NCBI GenBank assembly: GCA_018434325.1
Contig: JAHDPO010000010.1
Location: 1 to 64,000, forward strand
Length of the DNA: 64,000 nt
Direction of reading: 5' to 3'
From: Clostridia bacterium
GTDB lineage: Bacteria; Bacillota; Peptococcia; DRI-13; UBA5745
Below are positions 1 through 9,197 of the stretch, piece by piece. The translations under genes and the position numbers were made by a program. Position 1 is the stretch's first letter. Every line of letters begins with the position of its first letter. Under the pieces are notes generated by a model that did not search any database, was not told the origin of the DNA, and saw nothing but the letters and a program-made list of their open reading frames with translations.

Positions 1-230
1 AATGCCCGCGCCAATGCCCGCGCCTGCGCCAGTGCCTGCGCCAATGCCTGCGCCTGCGCCAGTGCCCGCGCCAGTGCTCGCGCCCGCGCCCGCGCCAGTG
101 CCCGCGCCAGTGCTCGCGCCCGCGCCCGCGCCAGTGCCTGCGCCAATGCCCGCGCCCGCGCCGGTGCCAGTGCCTGCGCCAATGCCCGCGCCAGTGCCCG
201 CGCCAATGCCTGCGCCAGTGCCCGCGTTGC
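1..230. repeat. GC-rich hexanucleotide tandem repeat at left edge
   Basis: About 38 consecutive 6-bp units alternate between (c/t)gcgcc and (a/g)(a/g)tgc(c/t) and run off the left edge, so the full length is unknown. Because 6 is a multiple of 3, no frame contains a stop. The plus strand would read as Pro/Ala/Met/Val repeats and the minus strand as Gly/Ala/Thr/Ile repeats. It begins about 12 bp beyond the stop codon of the minus-strand phosphodiesterase gene. It may be an intergenic microsatellite or part of a low-complexity coding region outside the window; the sequence does not decide. Confidence 0.85.
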
Positions 231-241
231 AGCGGCTGCCG

Positions 242-2902
242 CTAGTTGGTCTGGCGCAAGAGCTCCAGAGCGGCCTCTTCGTCTATCGGCTTGCTGAACA
301 AATAGCCCTGCATCATGTCGCAATCATGCTCCATCAGGTATTGCTTCTGCTGCTCGTGCTCCACCCCTTCGGCTACGATGCAGTGGCCCAGCTTGTGGGC
401 CATGGAAATAATATCGCCGGTTATGGCATTTTCCGGCTGAGTTCGCAGCAGCTTGTCAATAAAATACTTATCGATTTTCAGACAATTGATATTCAGTTCA
501 TTGACCCGGGCCAGGGAGGAATAGCCGGTGCCGAAATCGTCTATGGAAACCCGCATGCCCAGGGCTTTGACCTGCCCCAGTTTTTCGTTGATTTTCTGAT
601 AATTATCGGAGAAGACGGATTCTGTTATCTCTATATTCAACTTGCGGGGATCGGCGCCGGTTTCTTCCAGCAGCTGAGCTAAATCAGCCAGGAAGGTTTC
701 GCTGAGGATCTGGATAGCCGAGATATTAAACGACAAGGTGATGGAATCGTGTCCCTGCTCAGCCAGCCGGACGGAAAACTCCAAGGCCATGCGCATCAGC
801 CTTTTGCCCAGGAGTAGCATCAACTGCGAGGCTTCGGCTATAGGGATAAACTCCGTAGGGGATATGACGCCTAATTTCGGCAGCGTATACCTGGCCAGAG
901 CCTCAAAACCGGTGATTTTCTCGGTTTTTAAATCAATTATCGGCTGATACAGCATAAATAAGGACTTATCCTTTTGGGGGGAGGTGCTGTGCAGGGTTTC
1001 CACCAGGGAGAGCCTGACCGCCGTCTCCCGCTGCTGTTTTTCTTCGATTTCCTTGCTGAAGAAACAAAAGCCGAATCTGTCGTGATCAGGAGAATATTCG
1101 GCAGCCGTAGACACATTTTTCAATACCTTTTCGGCATCGTCGTCACCATTGTCGTCCAGTTCCAGTACGCCGATACTGAAGCGAACGATTTTCTCATCGA
1201 CAGCGGTGTCTAAAGATTCCAAAATACCCTTGCATAATTGGATCAGCCACTTTCGGGAGCTGGAATGGGGAATATAAAGAATAAAGCGGTCAATGGCCGT
1301 ATGGAAAAGCATCTGGTTTTCGGAATCGTATTTTGACAGACAGACGGCGATATCCTGAATCAGCTTGTTGCCGAAAGGAAAGCCGAAAATACGATTGATA
1401 ACGCTAAAGCTGCGGATGTTGATCATCATGAGGGCGGCCGGGGATTTTATTCGTTTATTATAGGCGTTTTCAAAGGAGCGCAGATTGTAGAGGCCGGTCA
1501 GCGGATCATGTTCGCTTAAATATTTGAGCTTGATTTCATTCTTTTTTCTGTCTGTAATGTCGATGATCAAGCCTTCCAGGCATAAGACGCTGCCGTCGTC
1601 GTCATAAATAGCCTGGCCCTGTTCCCAAATCCATTTAATCAAACCGCCGGCGCAGACAATCTCATATTCTTCCTCAAACATCCTGTGGTTGGCCACGGCT
1701 TCCTGCCATTTATTCCATAAAGATTCGCGATACTTCGGCAGAATCAGATCGTTAAAGGAGAGATCTCTGTTAAAAAGCAGGCTGTCGGACTCGTAACCCG
1801 TCAGGTCAAGGCAGCCCATGGAGACGAATTCCATGGTCCATTGCCGGTCCAATTTGCAGCGGTAGGCCATACCCGGCAGGTTTTCCAGCAAAACCCTTTT
1901 GCTGCGCTCGTTTTCCTGGAGAGCACTGATGGTATTCATCTGATGGGTAATATCGATGCCGGAAGCCAACAGACCGGTAATATGGCCGTCATCGTCTTTC
2001 ATCGCAATATTGCGCCAGGAGATCAGGCGCTCGCCATTGTCGGCTGTTATGACAGAATTATCGTAGATTTTATAGTCGGCATTGCCATCCTCAACCATGC
2101 ATTTGATTATCCGATGAAGAGACGACCGGTGTTTGGCGGGAACGAAATTTTCCAGCCAATTCGTACCGATAATCTGTTCTCGGTGCAACCCTAATATATT
2201 GCAGCCCTCCTGGTTGATCAGGGTAACGTTCATATCGGTATCCAAAGTCAGAAAGATCACAGGGGCAATTTCGATATAAAGCTGGGCCTTCTTTTTTTCG
2301 GACTCCAGCTCTTCCTGATATTCCCGGCGTTCCTGCTGATAAAAAAGCAGTACGCTTAATACTACGGAGACCACGGGATAAATCAGCATTACCGGTATGG
2401 TAATGTGATGAATTACGGTGAAACGGTGGGAAGCCGGCAGCCAAAGCATATCTAAAATCATGGCCAAGTGAGCGACCAGACTCATCAGATAGACATTCAA
2501 CAGCTTCATGACCCTGGTTTTGGGCGTAAACAAGCGCCGCCAGAGCAGGCCGATGATGGCGCTGGAGACAATGGAAGCTATGCCTGCCGCAGTACCGGCG
2601 CCTCCTTGGATGATTCGGAAAAGCGCCGCCGCCACTGCCGTGATGATGGCGGGAATGCTGCCGAAGATCAAGGCTGTGGTGCTGATCAATATGCTGCGGG
2701 TATCAAAAAAGATACCCGGAAACAGAGGAAAAGGCCAGGCCATAACAGCTATACAAATGCCGGAGATCAATATGCCGCTGAGCATTTGGCCCAAGGCACG
2801 ATTTTTGCCGGACCAGTAGTAGCTGATCTCATAGATTACAAAAAGAGCTAATAACCATGATGAGTTATTAACTAAACCCAGCCATATCTCCCGGTTAAAC
2901 AT
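242..2902 (-). CDS. Membrane LytS-type sensor, PAS-PAS-GGDEF(degenerate)-EAL c-di-GMP phosphodiesterase
   Basis: Predicted to hydrolyse the second messenger c-di-GMP at the membrane. Residues 1-190 form a 5TMR-LYT-like block of hydrophobic segments; two PAS domains follow (about 210-325 and 335-455), then a GGDEF domain (about 463-615) and an EAL domain (about 640-886). The GGDEF signature is replaced by HTAIDRF, so cyclase activity is unlikely. The EAL domain keeps [20 protein letters not shown] and QGYLFSKP, so phosphodiesterase activity is expected. An ATG 12 bp further upstream is in frame, but the Shine-Dalgarno GGAGGTG lies between the two ATGs and serves the one at 2902. A sigma-A-like promoter and two inverted Spo0A boxes lie upstream. 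The last codons abut a microsatellite. Confidence 0.9.
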   Translation of the reverse strand: MFNREIWLGLVNNSSWLLALFVIYEISYYWSGKNRALGQMLSGILISGICIAVMAWPFPLFPGIFFDTRSILISTTALIFGSIPAIITAVAAALFRIIQGGAGTAAGIASIVSSAIIGLLWRRLFTPKTRVMKLLNVYLMSLVAHLAMILDMLWLPASHRFTVIHHITIPVMLIYPVVSVVLSVLLFYQQERREYQEELESEKKKAQLYIEIAPVIFLTLDTDMNVTLINQEGCNILGLHREQIIGTNWLENFVPAKHRSSLHRIIKCMVEDGNADYKIYDNSVITADNGERLISWRNIAMKDDDGHITGLLASGIDITHQMNTISALQENERSKRVLLENLPGMAYRCKLDRQWTMEFVSMGCLDLTGYESDSLLFNRDLSFNDLILPKYRESLWNKWQEAVANHRMFEEEYEIVCAGGLIKWIWEQGQAIYDDDGSVLCLEGLIIDITDRKKNEIKLKYLSEHDPLTGLYNLRSFENAYNKRIKSPAALMMINIRSFSVINRIFGFPFGNKLIQDIAVCLSKYDSENQMLFHTAIDRFILYIPHSSSRKWLIQLCKGILESLDTAVDEKIVRFSIGVLELDDNGDDDAEKVLKNVSTAAEYSPDHDRFGFCFFSKEIEEKQQRETAVRLSLVETLHSTSPQKDKSLFMLYQPIIDLKTEKITGFEALARYTLPKLGVISPTEFIPIAEASQLMLLLGKRLMRMALEFSVRLAEQGHDSITLSFNISAIQILSETFLADLAQLLEETGADPRKLNIEITESVFSDNYQKINEKLGQVKALGMRVSIDDFGTGYSSLARVNELNINCLKIDKYFIDKLLRTQPENAITGDIISMAHKLGHCIVAEGVEHEQQKQYLMEHDCDMMQGYLFSKPIDEEAALELLRQTN

Positions 2903-2932
2903 AAACACCTCCATGTGCTTTTGTTAAAATTT

Positions 2933-2961
2933 ATTATAATGGATATGAATTGGCAAGACAA
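2933..2961 (-). promoter_or_regulatory. Sigma-A-like promoter of the phosphodiesterase gene
   Basis: On the minus strand TTGTCT (2961-2956) and TATAAT (2938-2933) are 17 bp apart. The predicted start of transcription is near 2926, about 24 bp before the chosen start codon. The -10 is perfect and the -35 has two mismatches, which fits a promoter that needs an activator. The Spo0A boxes lie 17 bp upstream of the -35. Confidence 0.5.
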
Positions 2962-2977
2962 GGCTGGATGTCCTATA

Positions 2978-2992
2978 TTCGACAATGTCGAA
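2978..2992. promoter_or_regulatory. Face-to-face pair of Spo0A boxes
   Basis: The 15-bp sequence TTCGACAATGTCGAA is a perfect inverted repeat made of TTCGACA and TGTCGAA, each an exact Spo0A box. It sits between the minus-strand phosphodiesterase and the plus-strand chemoreceptor, upstream of the phosphodiesterase -35. The DNA match is seen directly; binding by Spo0A is inferred from the family consensus. Confidence 0.5.
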
Positions 2993-3135
2993 AAGTTTAA
3001 TTGTGTATTTGCCGGCTTTTGACCTGAAGTCTCCGCAAGTCCCCTCTGCATATTTATTGACTTAGTTCAGCTTTGACTGTAGAATAATACATTATATCCT
3101 TAATTATATGTTAAATTGCTGAAGGGGCTGACAGT

Positions 3136-4713
3136 ATGAGTATTAAAAGAATTATTTACAGCACGATGATTGGCCTTATTGTACTAAGCCTTTTCAACAC
3201 CGGCTTCCTGTTTTTGCTTCTTGACCAGAATCAAAGCAACGGGAAAATTGTCAATTACTGTGGCGTTGTTCGCGGCGCCACGCAGCGTATCACGAAGCTT
3301 CATCTGCTGGATCAGCCGACGGCGGAGCATATTGCCAAGGTGGAGAAGGTCATGAACGGCCTGATTGCCGGCGATGCCGAGCTGGGTCTGCCTGTGCCGA
3401 GGGACGAAGAGCTGGTTAAGCAAATGCAGGAAATCCGCAGCTATTGGCAAGACCAGGTTAAGCCCCTGATGGAGCAAAAAGCCGGCCCCCAGAATGGGCA
3501 GCTGCTGGCTAACAGCGAGGAGCTTTTTAACAAAAGCAATACCGCTGTTTCTCAGGCGGAGAGCTTTTCCGCCCAAGGGATTATTACATTAAAAATCGTC
3601 AGCGGCGTAATTCTAGCCCTCAACCTCGTCGCCATTATTTTCATCCTGGCCATTATCCGCAGAAAGATACTCCTGCCCGTAAAGACACTGGAAAAGGGTA
3701 TGGAAGGCCTGGCCCGGGGCGATTTGCAGAGCAAGATAGCCTACTCTTCCACTAATGAGCTGGGCATGCTGGCCGAAAGCATGCGCAAATCCATCGCCAC
3801 CCTTTCCGATTACGTTTCCCGTATCGGCGAGTCCATGGCTCAGATGGAGAAAGGCAATTTCGACTTGCCGCTGCAGCAATATATCGGTGATTTTACGGAT
3901 ATCGGTCATTCAATCGAGAAGTTTTCCGCCCAGATTTCCAATACCCTGGGTCAATTGAACGTGACCTCCGAGCAGGTGTCCGTGGGGGCTGATCACGTAG
4001 CCGCCAGCTCTCAGCTTTTGTCGGAAGGGGCTATGGAGCAGAGCATGGCCATAGAGAATCTTTCGCAGGCTGTAGAGGAAATCGTGTCCAAAATCGACTA
4101 TACTGCTGAGAATGCCAATATCTTTAACGGCAAAGCCCAGCAGATGGGTACCAGCCTTGACGAAAGCGAGCGGCAGATGCGGCTCTTGCTTGGGGCGATG
4201 GATGATATCCGGAAGAATTCCGAGGAGATTATCAAAATCAACAAAACCATTGAGGATATTGCTTTCCAGACCAATATTTTAGCGCTGAACGCCGCTGTTG
4301 AAGCCGCCAGGGCCGGCGCTGCCGGCAAAGGCTTTGCCGTAGTGGCCGACGAAGTGCGCAACCTGGCTGCCAAAAGCGCCGTAGCGGCCAAGAGCACCAC
4401 CGGGCTGATCGATATTTCCGTGAAATCGGTGGAGACGGGCAAAGATTTGACGGATTCCATGGCCCAGACCCTGGGGGCGGTGCTGGTGGATGCCCGGCAG
4501 ATCGCTGCCGGCGTAGGCGAAATCCAGGCCGCATCTCAGGAGCAAAGCCGCTCCATTCTGGATATTACAAAGAGTGTAGAACAGATATCGGCGGTAGTGC
4601 AGTCAAATTCGGCTACCGCCCAGGAAAGTGCCGCTGCCAGTGAAGAGCTGTCGGCCCAGGCTAAGCTGCTGAGCAGTCTGGCCAGCCAGTTCAGGCTGAA
4701 AAGCAGCCGGTAG
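3136..4713 (+). CDS. Methyl-accepting chemotaxis protein
   Basis: A 525-residue transmembrane chemoreceptor that passes a signal to CheA/CheW. TM1 lies at about 8-30, an extracytoplasmic sensor of about 120 residues follows, TM2 at about 152-173, then a HAMP domain (about 174-230) and the long cytoplasmic coiled coil. The signalling tip ([19 protein letters not shown] and [10 protein letters not shown]) is near residues 375-415. The sensor has no motif I recognise. A Shine-Dalgarno-like AAGGGG precedes the ATG. The [FeFe]-hydrogenase gene starts only 10 bp after the stop, so the two are almost surely cotranscribed. That pairing suggests redox or hydrogen taxis, but this is inference. Confidence 0.93.
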   Translation: MSIKRIIYSTMIGLIVLSLFNTGFLFLLLDQNQSNGKIVNYCGVVRGATQRITKLHLLDQPTAEHIAKVEKVMNGLIAGDAELGLPVPRDEELVKQMQEIRSYWQDQVKPLMEQKAGPQNGQLLANSEELFNKSNTAVSQAESFSAQGIITLKIVSGVILALNLVAIIFILAIIRRKILLPVKTLEKGMEGLARGDLQSKIAYSSTNELGMLAESMRKSIATLSDYVSRIGESMAQMEKGNFDLPLQQYIGDFTDIGHSIEKFSAQISNTLGQLNVTSEQVSVGADHVAASSQLLSEGAMEQSMAIENLSQAVEEIVSKIDYTAENANIFNGKAQQMGTSLDESERQMRLLLGAMDDIRKNSEEIIKINKTIEDIAFQTNILALNAAVEAARAGAAGKGFAVVADEVRNLAAKSAVAAKSTTGLIDISVKSVETGKDLTDSMAQTLGAVLVDARQIAAGVGEIQAASQEQSRSILDITKSVEQISAVVQSNSATAQESAAASEELSAQAKLLSSLASQFRLKSSR

Positions 4714-4723
4714 AGGAGGAACC

Positions 4724-6232
4724 ATGCGTATTGTAGAATCACTGGTGGGAGATATTCGCAGGAAGGTGTTCACGGAAGTGGCCCGGATGGCTTTTGAAGG
4801 CGGCGATTATTCCCGTATTGAAGAACTGCCTTACCGGATTGTGCCGGGAGAGGTGGCCAAATACCGGGAATCCATATTCCTGGAGAGAGCCATTGTCGGC
4901 GAGCGGCTGCGCCTGGCCATCGGATTGCCCTTGCGGCCTGTTGACGAGCACGCCCCCCTTTCTATGAATATTGACGCCAGCGCTATTGCGGAGAAATATT
5001 ACGAACCTCCTCTGGTAAATATCATCAAGTTTGCCTGCAATGCCTGCCCGGAGAAGTATTTTGTTACTAACGGCTGCCAGGGCTGTTTGGCCCACCCTTG
5101 TATAGAAGCCTGTCCGGTAGACGCTATCGCCATCGGTGAAAACAGAAAATCGGTCATCGATCAGGAGCGCTGCATTAAATGCGGTCGCTGCCGCTCCGTC
5201 TGCCCCTACAGCGCTATATTGAAGCTGGAACGGCCTTGCGCTGCAGCTTGCGGAGTGGATGCCATCGGCAGCGACGAAAATGGCAAGGCTGCCATTGAGC
5301 AGAGCAAATGCGTATCTTGCGGTATGTGTATCGTCAACTGTCCCTTTGGGGCTATTTCCGATAAGGGACAGATTTTCCAGGTGGTTCATGCTTTAAAAGG
5401 CGATGCGCCTGTTGTGGCCATCCTGGCCCCTTCCTTTGTAGGCCAGTTTGGGCCGAAGGTCAACTATGGCAAGGTAGTGACGGCTTTGAAGCAATTGGGG
5501 ATCCAAGAAGTCACCGAAGTGGCGGTGGGAGCTGATCTTTGCTCGATTGAAGAAGCGAAGGACTTTTTGGAAGAAGTGCCGGAGCGCCAGGCTTTCATGG
5601 GCACCTCCTGTTGTCCGGCCTGGTCGGTAATGGCCAAGACGGAGTACCCCGAGATGGCCCACTGTATCAGTATGGCCCGCACCCCCATGGTGTTGACGGC
5701 CCGTTTGCAGAAAAGAAAATGCCCGGAATGCAAAATCGTTTTTATCGGGCCCTGTGCCGCCAAGAAACTGGAGGCCAGCCGCCGCAGTGTCCGTAGTGAT
5801 GTGGATTTTGTGCTGACTTATGAGGAGCTGATGGGGCTTTTTGAAGCAAGAGGAATTGTACCGGAAAAGATGGCGGAAGATCCGGTTGTCAGCGAAGCTA
5901 CTGCCGCCGGCAAAGGCTTTGCCGTCAGCGGAGGTGTGGCTAAGGCCGTTGCCGAGGTGCTTGAGCATCTGGCGCCGGAGCGGGAAATTAAGATCGCTTC
6001 TGCAGAAGGCTTGAGAGAATGCAAGAAGATGCTGGATCTTGCCAAAATCGGCAAATACGACGGCTATCTTTTGGAAGGCATGGCCTGCCCCGGCGGTTGC
6101 GCCGCCGGCACCGGCACTTTGCAGCCGCCGCGTAAAACGGCCACCCTGGTCAGCCGGGAGCAGATGCAGAGCAAGATGAGCAATGCTTTGGATACTCCTC
6201 ACAAAAGCCTCCTGCATATGATCAAGGAATAG
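4724..6232 (+). CDS. Monomeric [FeFe]-hydrogenase, group-B-like
   Basis: Catalyses reversible H2 oxidation or proton reduction at an H-cluster. The 502-residue protein has an N-terminal segment of about 100 residues without cysteines, then a ferredoxin-like region with many Cys (105-206, three CxxC-type motifs) that binds [4Fe-4S] clusters, then the H-domain. The H-cluster motifs are TSCCPAW (294-300), GPCAAKK (342-348) and GMACPGGCAAG (452-462). Likely ligands are C297, C344, C455 and C459, with C296 in the proton-transfer position. The L1 and L2 forms differ from the classic TSCCPGW and MPCxxK of group A and resemble the poorly characterised group B. A strong site (GAGGAGG) precedes the ATG. 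It is cotranscribed with the upstream chemoreceptor and followed by a terminator. No maturases (HydE/F/G) were recognised in the window. Confidence 0.92.
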   Translation: MRIVESLVGDIRRKVFTEVARMAFEGGDYSRIEELPYRIVPGEVAKYRESIFLERAIVGERLRLAIGLPLRPVDEHAPLSMNIDASAIAEKYYEPPLVNIIKFACNACPEKYFVTNGCQGCLAHPCIEACPVDAIAIGENRKSVIDQERCIKCGRCRSVCPYSAILKLERPCAAACGVDAIGSDENGKAAIEQSKCVSCGMCIVNCPFGAISDKGQIFQVVHALKGDAPVVAILAPSFVGQFGPKVNYGKVVTALKQLGIQEVTEVAVGADLCSIEEAKDFLEEVPERQAFMGTSCCPAWSVMAKTEYPEMAHCISMARTPMVLTARLQKRKCPECKIVFIGPCAAKKLEASRRSVRSDVDFVLTYEELMGLFEARGIVPEKMAEDPVVSEATAAGKGFAVSGGVAKAVAEVLEHLAPEREIKIASAEGLRECKKMLDLAKIGKYDGYLLEGMACPGGCAAGTGTLQPPRKTATLVSREQMQSKMSNALDTPHKSLLHMIKE

Positions 6233-6257
6233 TAAAAACAGGCTTCAGTACAAAGAG

Positions 6258-6307
6258 AAAACCGTGCATTGGCAAGGACATGACGCCCCCAATGCACGGT
6301 TTTTTTG
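6258..6307 (+). terminator. Rho-independent terminator after the hydrogenase gene
   Basis: AAACCGTGCATTGG pairs with CCAATGCACGGTTT across a 16-nt loop and is followed by a run of T. It ends the chemoreceptor-hydrogenase transcript. Confidence 0.9.
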
Positions 6308-6317
6308 CCTTTTTCCG

Positions 6318-6346
6318 GTATAGTTCCCCATGATTTGGCCATGCTA
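6318..6346 (+). promoter_or_regulatory. Sigma-G-type promoter of the ger operon
   Basis: GTATA (6318-6322) and CATGCTA (6340-6346) match the forespore sigma-G consensus (GHATR, CATNHTA) at every position, with a 17-bp spacer. Transcription would start near 6353, just before the ger Shine-Dalgarno at 6362. Germinant receptors are known sigma-G genes in Bacillus. Confidence 0.65.
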
Positions 6347-6369
6347 AGCAGAAATCATCATGGAAGGAA

Positions 6370-8022
6370 TTGTCTATCTTGTTTTTAGGATACATCTTTC
6401 GCAAGCTGTCTTTTTTAGGCAACCAATATGCCTTATACCGGAGAACTACCGGCCCTTACGACCGGCGGTCGATGGAGGGCGCCGCCAAGAAACTGGATAA
6501 GAGTCTGGAGAAGAACTTAGCTTGCCTGAAAGGAATGTTCAGCGACAGCTGTGATTTAAAAATTCATCCGCTGGAGCTTGGCCCGGATCGCTGGCCGGCC
6601 GCCATATTGTTCATTGAAGGTATGGCGGACAACAATAAGATCACCGAAGGAGTTTTGCGGCCAATGAACGAATGGCGGCCTGAGGGGACGCTTGCCGCCG
6701 GTCAGCGGCTGATCGAGGAGCTTGCTAAAAAAGTTTTATGCGCCGGCAGTATCAAGCCTCTTTCCTCGCCGGAGGAAATTGTGCTGGAGTGCCTGTCGGG
6801 CAATACGGTGGTTTTGGCGGAGGGCTGCACCAGCGGTCTGATCGTCGGTACGAAGGGCTGGGAAAAGCGCAGCGTCAGCGAGCCTCAAGCCGAGACGGTG
6901 ATCAGAGGACCCCGTGAAGGCTTTACCGAGAATATCTGCAACAATACGGCCTTGATCCGCCGCAAAATCAAAAGCGGCAAGCTCCACGCCGAAAGTCTGA
7001 CCGTAGGCCGCAGAACCCAAACCGATGTGCGGCTGATGTATCTGGATGATGTGGCCAGCCGGCAGGTGGTGGATGAAGTGAAGAAACGCCTCAGCCGCCT
7101 GGATGTGGATGCTGTTCTGGAGTCCGGTTATATTGAAGAATATATCGAGGACGCTCCCTTTTCACCTTTCAGCACCGTTGGTTACAGCGAAAAACCCGAT
7201 GTGATCGCAGCGCAGATATTGGAGGGCCGGGTTGCCATTTTGGTAGACGGTACGCCTTTTGTGCTGACGGCTCCTATGCTTTTTATCGAAAGCTTTCAGA
7301 CAACGGAGGATTATTATAGCCGTCCCCTGTATGCCAGCCTGGTGCGGATGCTGCGGTTTGCCGGCTATCTGATTACTGTCTTTGCGCCGGCTCTCTACAT
7401 TGCCTTGACCTCTTTTCATCAGGAGTTTATCCCTACCAATTTGTTATTTTCCATTGCCAATGCCCGGGAAGGTACGCCTTTTCCGGTTCTGCTGGAAACA
7501 ATGGGCATGGTCTTTGCCTTTGAGATATTGCGGGAGGCCGGTATCCGGCTGCCCCGGCCGGTAGGCCAGGCTATCAGCATTGTGGGAGCGCTGATTATGG
7601 GGGATGCAGCGGTATCGGCCGGGCTGGTGGGAGCGCCGGTGGTGATTACCGTGGCGATTACGGCGGTGGCCAGCTTTCTGGTGCCGGCTCAAAATGACGC
7701 CGGCTCAGTACTGCGGATAATCATGATGATATTGGCGGCTTTCACCGGCTGGTATGGCATTTCCATGGGCTTTCTGGCGGCGCTGATCCATTTGGGCTCG
7801 CTGAGCTCCTTCGGTGTACCTTATTTTGACGGCCTGGCCTGGACCAGGGATCAGGAAGATACGATAGTGCGGCTGCCTCTGTGGTTTATGATTCGCCGGC
7901 CCAAAGCGATTCCCGAAACCAATCAGATTCGGGGACGCTTCTTTATTCCTTCTTTCCGTCCCCATGAAGCTTTGGATGAAGATGAGGAAGATGCAGATGA
8001 GAGAAGGGGGGAGGGGACATGA
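6370..8022 (+). CDS. Spore germination protein, GerA family (A subunit)
   Basis: Membrane subunit of a GerA-type nutrient germinant receptor in the inner spore membrane. The 550-residue protein has a soluble N-terminal half (to about residue 300) with the family features around TSGLIVGTKGW and EAYIEDAPFSP-like sequence, then hydrophobic segments between about 300 and 490, and an acidic charged C-terminal tail. No ATG fits: the nearest starts are TTG at 6370 and TTG at 6379, and the Shine-Dalgarno GGAAGGA at 6362-6368 is better spaced for 6379. The operon order is A-C-B plus a small ORF, each joined by 4-bp ATGA overlaps except the last. A sigma-G promoter precedes it. Confidence 0.92.
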   Translation: MSILFLGYIFRKLSFLGNQYALYRRTTGPYDRRSMEGAAKKLDKSLEKNLACLKGMFSDSCDLKIHPLELGPDRWPAAILFIEGMADNNKITEGVLRPMNEWRPEGTLAAGQRLIEELAKKVLCAGSIKPLSSPEEIVLECLSGNTVVLAEGCTSGLIVGTKGWEKRSVSEPQAETVIRGPREGFTENICNNTALIRRKIKSGKLHAESLTVGRRTQTDVRLMYLDDVASRQVVDEVKKRLSRLDVDAVLESGYIEEYIEDAPFSPFSTVGYSEKPDVIAAQILEGRVAILVDGTPFVLTAPMLFIESFQTTEDYYSRPLYASLVRMLRFAGYLITVFAPALYIALTSFHQEFIPTNLLFSIANAREGTPFPVLLETMGMVFAFEILREAGIRLPRPVGQAISIVGALIMGDAAVSAGLVGAPVVITVAITAVASFLVPAQNDAGSVLRIIMMILAAFTGWYGISMGFLAALIHLGSLSSFGVPYFDGLAWTRDQEDTIVRLPLWFMIRRPKAIPETNQIRGRFFIPSFRPHEALDEDEEDADERRGEGT

Positions 8023-9197
8023 GAGGGATCTGGCTGAAGTCAGCTGGTTTGCTTATGGTGTTGCTGCTGTTTTCTCTGCTGCTGGCCGGTTGTTGGGATT
8101 ACCACGAGCTGGAGACGCTTTTTATTGTTACGGGGGTTGGCCTGGATAAAGCGGCAGAACCGGAAAAAATGGAAATTATTTTGCAGATCGGCAAAACCCG
8201 CTCCCCTGCCACCGGCAGCAGCGACAGCAGCAATCAGAAGGATTCGATCATCTTAATGAAGGCCATCAAAGACACAACGGTGGAGGGCATAATGCAGCTG
8301 GATCAGAACAGCAGCCGCACTTTGCTGCTTCATCATAATCAAATGATGATTCTGGGCCGGGACATAGCCGAAGCCGGCGTAAAAGGCCGTATCGACGGCT
8401 TCCTGCGCAATCAGGAAATGCGCATGGAGATTCTGGTGATGGTGGCCGACCGGCGAGCCGAAGAGATTCTGTCTGCCAAGCTGGAAGAAGAGCAAATCTC
8501 CAGCATGTATCTCTATGGCATGATGCAGGATTTGTACAATATATCTCCTTATTATAAAATCCGGATGCTGGACTTCGTATCCCGCCTGCGGGACGGCACG
8601 TCGTCAGCGGTGGCCCCTATCGTTAAATTAGATGAGCTGGAGGATAAGAAAGAGCTGAAGCTTGAAGGCATGGCCATATTTAAAGAGGACAAGATGGTGG
8701 GCAGTCTTAATGACCAGGAGCTGCAGGGATATATCTGGACAATGGGCGACGTCAGGCAAAGCGGTGTGGCGGCGCAAAGCGACAAGGGCAGGGCAGTATT
8801 TCATATTGCTAAATTAGAGACAAAAAGGGAGGTGGGTCTGAAGCCGGAGGGCAATGTCCGGGTAAAACTGTCTGTATATGCCACATTGGATGTGGCGGAG
8901 CTGCGGGGCTTCGGCGAAATGACGCCGCTGGAGCTGATGCCTTATCTCGTTGATCTGTCAGAAAAGCAGATCAGTCAGCAGATCATGGCTGCCTTTAAGG
9001 CTGCCCAGGAGCTGGATGCCGATATCTATGGCTTTGGCCTGGATTTTCACCGCCTCCACCCTAAAGTGTGGAAAACGATTAAGAAGCAGTGGGATCAGCT
9101 CTTTCGCGAGCTGGAGCTTGACGTAGAGGTCAACGTTAAGCTGCCTGCCACCGGTCAGATTGCCAAATCCCTGGAAATGGAGGACGCCAAGCCATGA
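8019..9197 (+). CDS. Spore germination lipoprotein, Ger(x)C family (C subunit)
   Basis: Lipid-anchored C subunit of the germinant receptor. The 392-residue protein begins with a signal sequence and the lipobox LLAGC (Cys about residue 25) followed by WDYHELE, which is typical of the family. Its Ger(x)C domain extends to the C terminus. It overlaps the A-subunit gene by 4 bp at the start and the permease gene by 4 bp at the end, so translation is probably coupled. Confidence 0.93.
   Translation: MRGIWLKSAGLLMVLLLFSLLLAGCWDYHELETLFIVTGVGLDKAAEPEKMEIILQIGKTRSPATGSSDSSNQKDSIILMKAIKDTTVEGIMQLDQNSSRTLLLHHNQMMILGRDIAEAGVKGRIDGFLRNQEMRMEILVMVADRRAEEILSAKLEEEQISSMYLYGMMQDLYNISPYYKIRMLDFVSRLRDGTSSAVAPIVKLDELEDKKELKLEGMAIFKEDKMVGSLNDQELQGYIWTMGDVRQSGVAAQSDKGRAVFHIAKLETKREVGLKPEGNVRVKLSVYATLDVAELRGFGEMTPLELMPYLVDLSEKQISQQIMAAFKAAQELDADIYGFGLDFHRLHPKVWKTIKKQWDQLFRELELDVEVNVKLPATGQIAKSLEMEDAKP

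Noticed and set aside
2-682. Plus-strand ORF beginning with Pro/Ala repeats
   Set aside because: The first third is the microsatellite, which is open in every frame, and the rest lies antisense to the EAL domain.
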